Positions 5,920 to 7,742 of a stretch of DNA of 7,742 nt are shown piece after piece. This DNA comes from Gemmatimonadota bacterium (GTDB taxonomy: Bacteria > Gemmatimonadota > Gemmatimonadetes > Gemmatimonadales > Gemmatimonadaceae), in the NCBI GenBank assembly GCA_029884515.1, contig JAOUHR010000076.1:1-7742 (forward strand). The letters run 5' to 3'. Below the pieces are notes generated by a model. That model saw only the letters and a list, made by a program, of their open reading frames with translations. It did no database searches and was not told the DNA's origin. Every line of letters starts with the position of its first letter. Positions within the stretch are counted from its first letter, which is position 1. A program made the translations under genes and the position numbers.

Positions 5920-7359
5920 ATGTTCCTGAAGCGCTTCTACGACGAGGGCCTCGCCCAGGCGTCCTACCTCATAGGCTGTACGGCGACGGGTGAGTCGCTC
6001 GTGATCGACGCCAACCGCGACATTGCCCAGTACCTCGACGCCGCCGCGGCCGAGAAGCTGCGCATCACGCACGTCACGGAGACGCACATCCACGCGGACT
6101 ACGTCTCCGGCTCGCGCGAGCTCGTGCACGCCACGGACGCCCGGCTCCTCCTTTCCGCCGAGGGCGGGCAGGACTGGCAGTACGCGTTCGCGAAGCAGGA
6201 CGGCGCGACGCTCCTGCGCGACGGCGACACCTTCATGGTCGGCAACATCCGGACCGAGGCGATGCACACGCCGGGGCACACCCCGGAGCACCTCTCCTTC
6301 CTCGTCACCGACACGGCGGGTGCGGACGCGCCGATGGGGATCGTCTCCGGCGACTTCGTCTTCGTGGGCGACGTGGGTCGCCCCGACCTCCTCGAACGCG
6401 CCGCGAAGGTGGCCGGCACGATGGAGGCCGGCGCGCGCCAACTCTTCCATTCGCTCGAGCGCTTCCGCGCCCTCCCCGACTGGGTGCAGGTGTGGCCCGG
6501 CCACGGTGCGGGCTCGGCGTGCGGCAAGGCGCTGGGCGCCGTGCCGACCTCCACGGTCGGCTACGAGAAGCGCTTCAACTGGGGCGTGGGCACCACCAGC
6601 GAGCAGGAGTTCGTCGCGGCGGTGCTCGCGGGACAGCCCGACCCGCCGCGCTACTTCGCGCAGATGAAGCGGATCAACCGGGAGGGCCCGGCGGTGCTCG
6701 GCAGCTTCCCGTCCCCGGCGCGCGAGGGCCGCTCGGCGCTCCAGCGCGCGCTCGATGCGGGGGCGACTGTCATCGACACGCGGACGGCCGCCGCATACGG
6801 CGCAGCGCACGTACCCGGCACGATCAACATCCCGCTGAACAAGAGCTTCGCCACCTGGGCCGGGTGGCTCATCGACTACGACGCGGAGATCCACCTGATC
6901 GCCGCGGACGCCGCCGCGCTGCGGCGCGTGATCCGCGAGCTGGCGATGATCGGCCTCGATCGCGTCACGAGTTGGTGCGACGCGGCCGTGATCGGGGAGT
7001 GGGAAGCCGCGGGACTGCCCGTGGGCACCATCGCCGCCACGGGCGTGCAGGCCGCGGCGCCCCGTATCGAGAGCGGCGAGGTGACCGTGCTCGACGTGCG
7101 GGAGGCGTCGGAGTGGAATGCGGGCCACCTCCCTGGCGCGATGCACGTGCCGCTCGGACACCTCGGCGAGCGCCTGGCTGGGGTCCCGCGCACGAAGCCG
7201 ATCGTGGTGCACTGCGAGAGCGGCGGACGCTCGGCCATCGCCGCCTCCGTGCTCGAGCACCTGGGCGTCGCCGGCGTCTCCAACCTCACCGGCGGCATCG
7301 TGGCGTGGCAGCACGCCGGCCACGGGATCGTGCGGGACACCGAGCCCGCGGGGGTCTGA
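5920..7359 (+). CDS. Persulfide dioxygenase (ETHE1/Blh-type MBL fold) fused to two rhodanese domains
   Basis: This 479-residue protein has three parts. Residues 1 to about 235 are a metallo-beta-lactamase fold of the ETHE1 type: THIHADYVSG (His56, His58, Asp60), MHTPGHTPEH (His120), SGDFVFVGDVGRPDL (Asp145) and WPGHGAG (His195). By alignment with human ETHE1, His56, His120 and Asp145 match the mononuclear iron ligands. Residues about 255-355 are a rhodanese-like domain without the catalytic Cys: the loop reads LIAADAAAL and Ala328 falls at the Cys position. Residues about 375-470 are a rhodanese domain with an intact loop, VHCESGGRS, catalytic Cys432. Expected chemistry: the first part oxidises glutathione persulfide (or another low-molecular-weight persulfide) with oxygen to sulfite; the active rhodanese can transfer sulfane sulfur, for example to sulfite giving thiosulfate. 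It is probably cytoplasmic, as no signal peptide is seen. The fusion order matches Blh proteins of BigR operons. Confidence 0.92.
   Translation: MFLKRFYDEGLAQASYLIGCTATGESLVIDANRDIAQYLDAAAAEKLRITHVTETHIHADYVSGSRELVHATDARLLLSAEGGQDWQYAFAKQDGATLLRDGDTFMVGNIRTEAMHTPGHTPEHLSFLVTDTAGADAPMGIVSGDFVFVGDVGRPDLLERAAKVAGTMEAGARQLFHSLERFRALPDWVQVWPGHGAGSACGKALGAVPTSTVGYEKRFNWGVGTTSEQEFVAAVLAGQPDPPRYFAQMKRINREGPAVLGSFPSPAREGRSALQRALDAGATVIDTRTAAAYGAAHVPGTINIPLNKSFATWAGWLIDYDAEIHLIAADAAALRRVIRELAMIGLDRVTSWCDAAVIGEWEAAGLPVGTIAATGVQAAAPRIESGEVTVLDVREASEWNAGHLPGAMHVPLGHLGERLAGVPRTKPIVVHCESGGRSAIAASVLEHLGVAGVSNLTGGIVAWQHAGHGIVRDTEPAGV
7350..7354 (+). promoter_or_regulatory. G-rich ribosome binding site for the ArsR gene
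   Basis: GGGGG lies 6 nt before ATG 7361 and overlaps the last codons of the dioxygenase gene. It favours this start over the alternative in-frame ATG at 7376, which has no comparable site. Confidence 0.45.
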
Positions 7360-7360
7360 C

Positions 7361-7696
7361 ATGGCCGCACGCGAGATGAGCCCGGCGCTCCTCACGGAGC
7401 TCTCCGACCGGTTCAAGGCGCTCGCCGAACCCGCGCGCCTCGCTCTGCTCACCGCGCTCCGTCGCGGCGAGCAGAGCGTCTCCGACCTCGTCGAGGCGAC
7501 GGGACTCGGCCAGGCGAACGTGTCGAAGCACCTGCAGCAGCTGACGGCCGCGGGGTTCCTCACCCGCCGAAAGGTCGGCACGTACGCGTACTACGCCCTG
7601 GCGGATGACCAGGTGTTCCAGCTCTGCGAGCTGATGTGCGGCCGGATCGAGGCCGAGCAGCGCGAGCGGCGAACAGCGCTCAGAATGTCGAGATAG
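7361..7696 (+). CDS. ArsR/SmtB-family repressor, probable BigR/SqrR-like persulfide sensor
   Basis: The protein has 111 residues with the standard ArsR winged-helix layout: FKALAEPARLALLTAL (18-33, opening helices), SVSDLVEATGLGQANVSKHLQQL (39-61, helix-turn-helix with recognition helix), and the wing GFLTRRKVGTYAYYAL (65-80). The C-terminal helix carries two cysteines as C-x3-C (Cys89, Cys93, in FQLCELMCGR). It lacks the ELCVC-type arsenic/cadmium motif and shows no His/Asp cluster for zinc. In SqrR/BigR a Cys in the second helix pairs with one in the last helix; here the second-helix region has no Cys, so the pair is confined to the last helix. It begins 1 nt after the dioxygenase stop, making it the third gene of the operon and probably an autoregulator acting on the site near 5128-5153. 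Confidence 0.88.
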   Translation: MAAREMSPALLTELSDRFKALAEPARLALLTALRRGEQSVSDLVEATGLGQANVSKHLQQLTAAGFLTRRKVGTYAYYALADDQVFQLCELMCGRIEAEQRERRTALRMSR

Positions 7697-7742
7697 GAGG
7701 CAGACGGCAGACGGTGGAGGAGCCGGCTCGGCAGCCTCGGAG
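7697..7742 (+). other. Operon-end spacer with a short tandem repeat
   Basis: An AGGAGG (7695-7700) overlaps the ArsR stop codon, and CAGACGG is repeated head to tail (7701-7714). A GTG at 7714 opens a frame to the window edge, but it lies 13 nt from the AGGAGG, too far for confident use. No gene is called. Confidence 0.4.

Noticed and set aside
7118..7360. Upstream extension of the ArsR gene
   Set aside because: It lies in another frame of the second rhodanese domain; the ArsR fold and ribosome site start at 7361.
5860..7581. 573-residue open frame on the minus strand
   Set aside because: It mirrors the dioxygenase-rhodanese and ArsR genes, has an Arg/Val/Ala/His-rich composition and no domain signature.
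7701..7714. CRISPR or mobile-element end
   Set aside because: Only two adjacent 7-nt copies occur, without spacers, terminal inverted repeats or a transposase; no CRISPR array, tRNA, rRNA or insertion sequence was recognised anywhere in the window.
7695..7742. Start of another gene (AGGAGG followed by GTG at 7714)
   Set aside because: The 13-nt spacing is too long and only nine codons are visible before the window ends.

Overview
This is a high-GC window with tightly packed genes. The first gene is a sortilin/VPS10-like Asp-box propeller protein with a Gly-rich C-terminal region, a protein type frequent in Gemmatimonadota and Acidobacteriota. With the overall GC bias and the GTG/TTG starts, this suggests a soil or sediment gemmatimonadote or relative. 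That assignment is inference; there is no rRNA or other phylogenetic marker here.

Layout. (1) Bases 2-2395, plus strand: the 3' part of a large secreted beta-propeller protein whose N-terminus lies upstream of the window. (2) Bases 2415-2462: a 22-bp perfect hairpin between converging genes. (3) Bases 2503-5087, minus strand: three overlapping genes, read in the order SCO1/SenC-type copper lipoprotein, PCu(A)C copper-chaperone lipoprotein, and a secreted GHL10/DUF187-type glycoside hydrolase. (4) Bases 5088-5150: a 63-bp divergent control region with an AT-rich inverted repeat. (5) Bases 5151-7696, plus strand: a TauE/SafE-type sulfite/sulfur exporter, a metallo-beta-lactamase-fold persulfide dioxygenase fused to two rhodanese domains, and an ArsR-family repressor. 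(6) The last 46 bases hold no convincing gene.

How the genes may work together. The plus-strand trio has the composition of the known BigR/SqrR-type sulfide-response operons. The dioxygenase oxidises persulfide to sulfite, the rhodanese part can pair persulfide sulfur with sulfite to give thiosulfate, the permease exports the sulfur oxyanion, and the ArsR protein senses persulfide. The divergent pair (SCO and PCu(A)C) normally delivers copper to the CuA site of cytochrome c oxidase, the enzyme that sulfide poisons. The two units share one short control region, and a candidate ArsR operator covers the plus-strand -10 box and the permease start codon. The most interesting hypothesis here is therefore that copper loading of the terminal oxidase and removal of its inhibitor are co-regulated. 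The individual families are known. The arrangement, the single-helix cysteine pair in the ArsR protein and the hydrolase appended to the copper operon are the parts worth checking.
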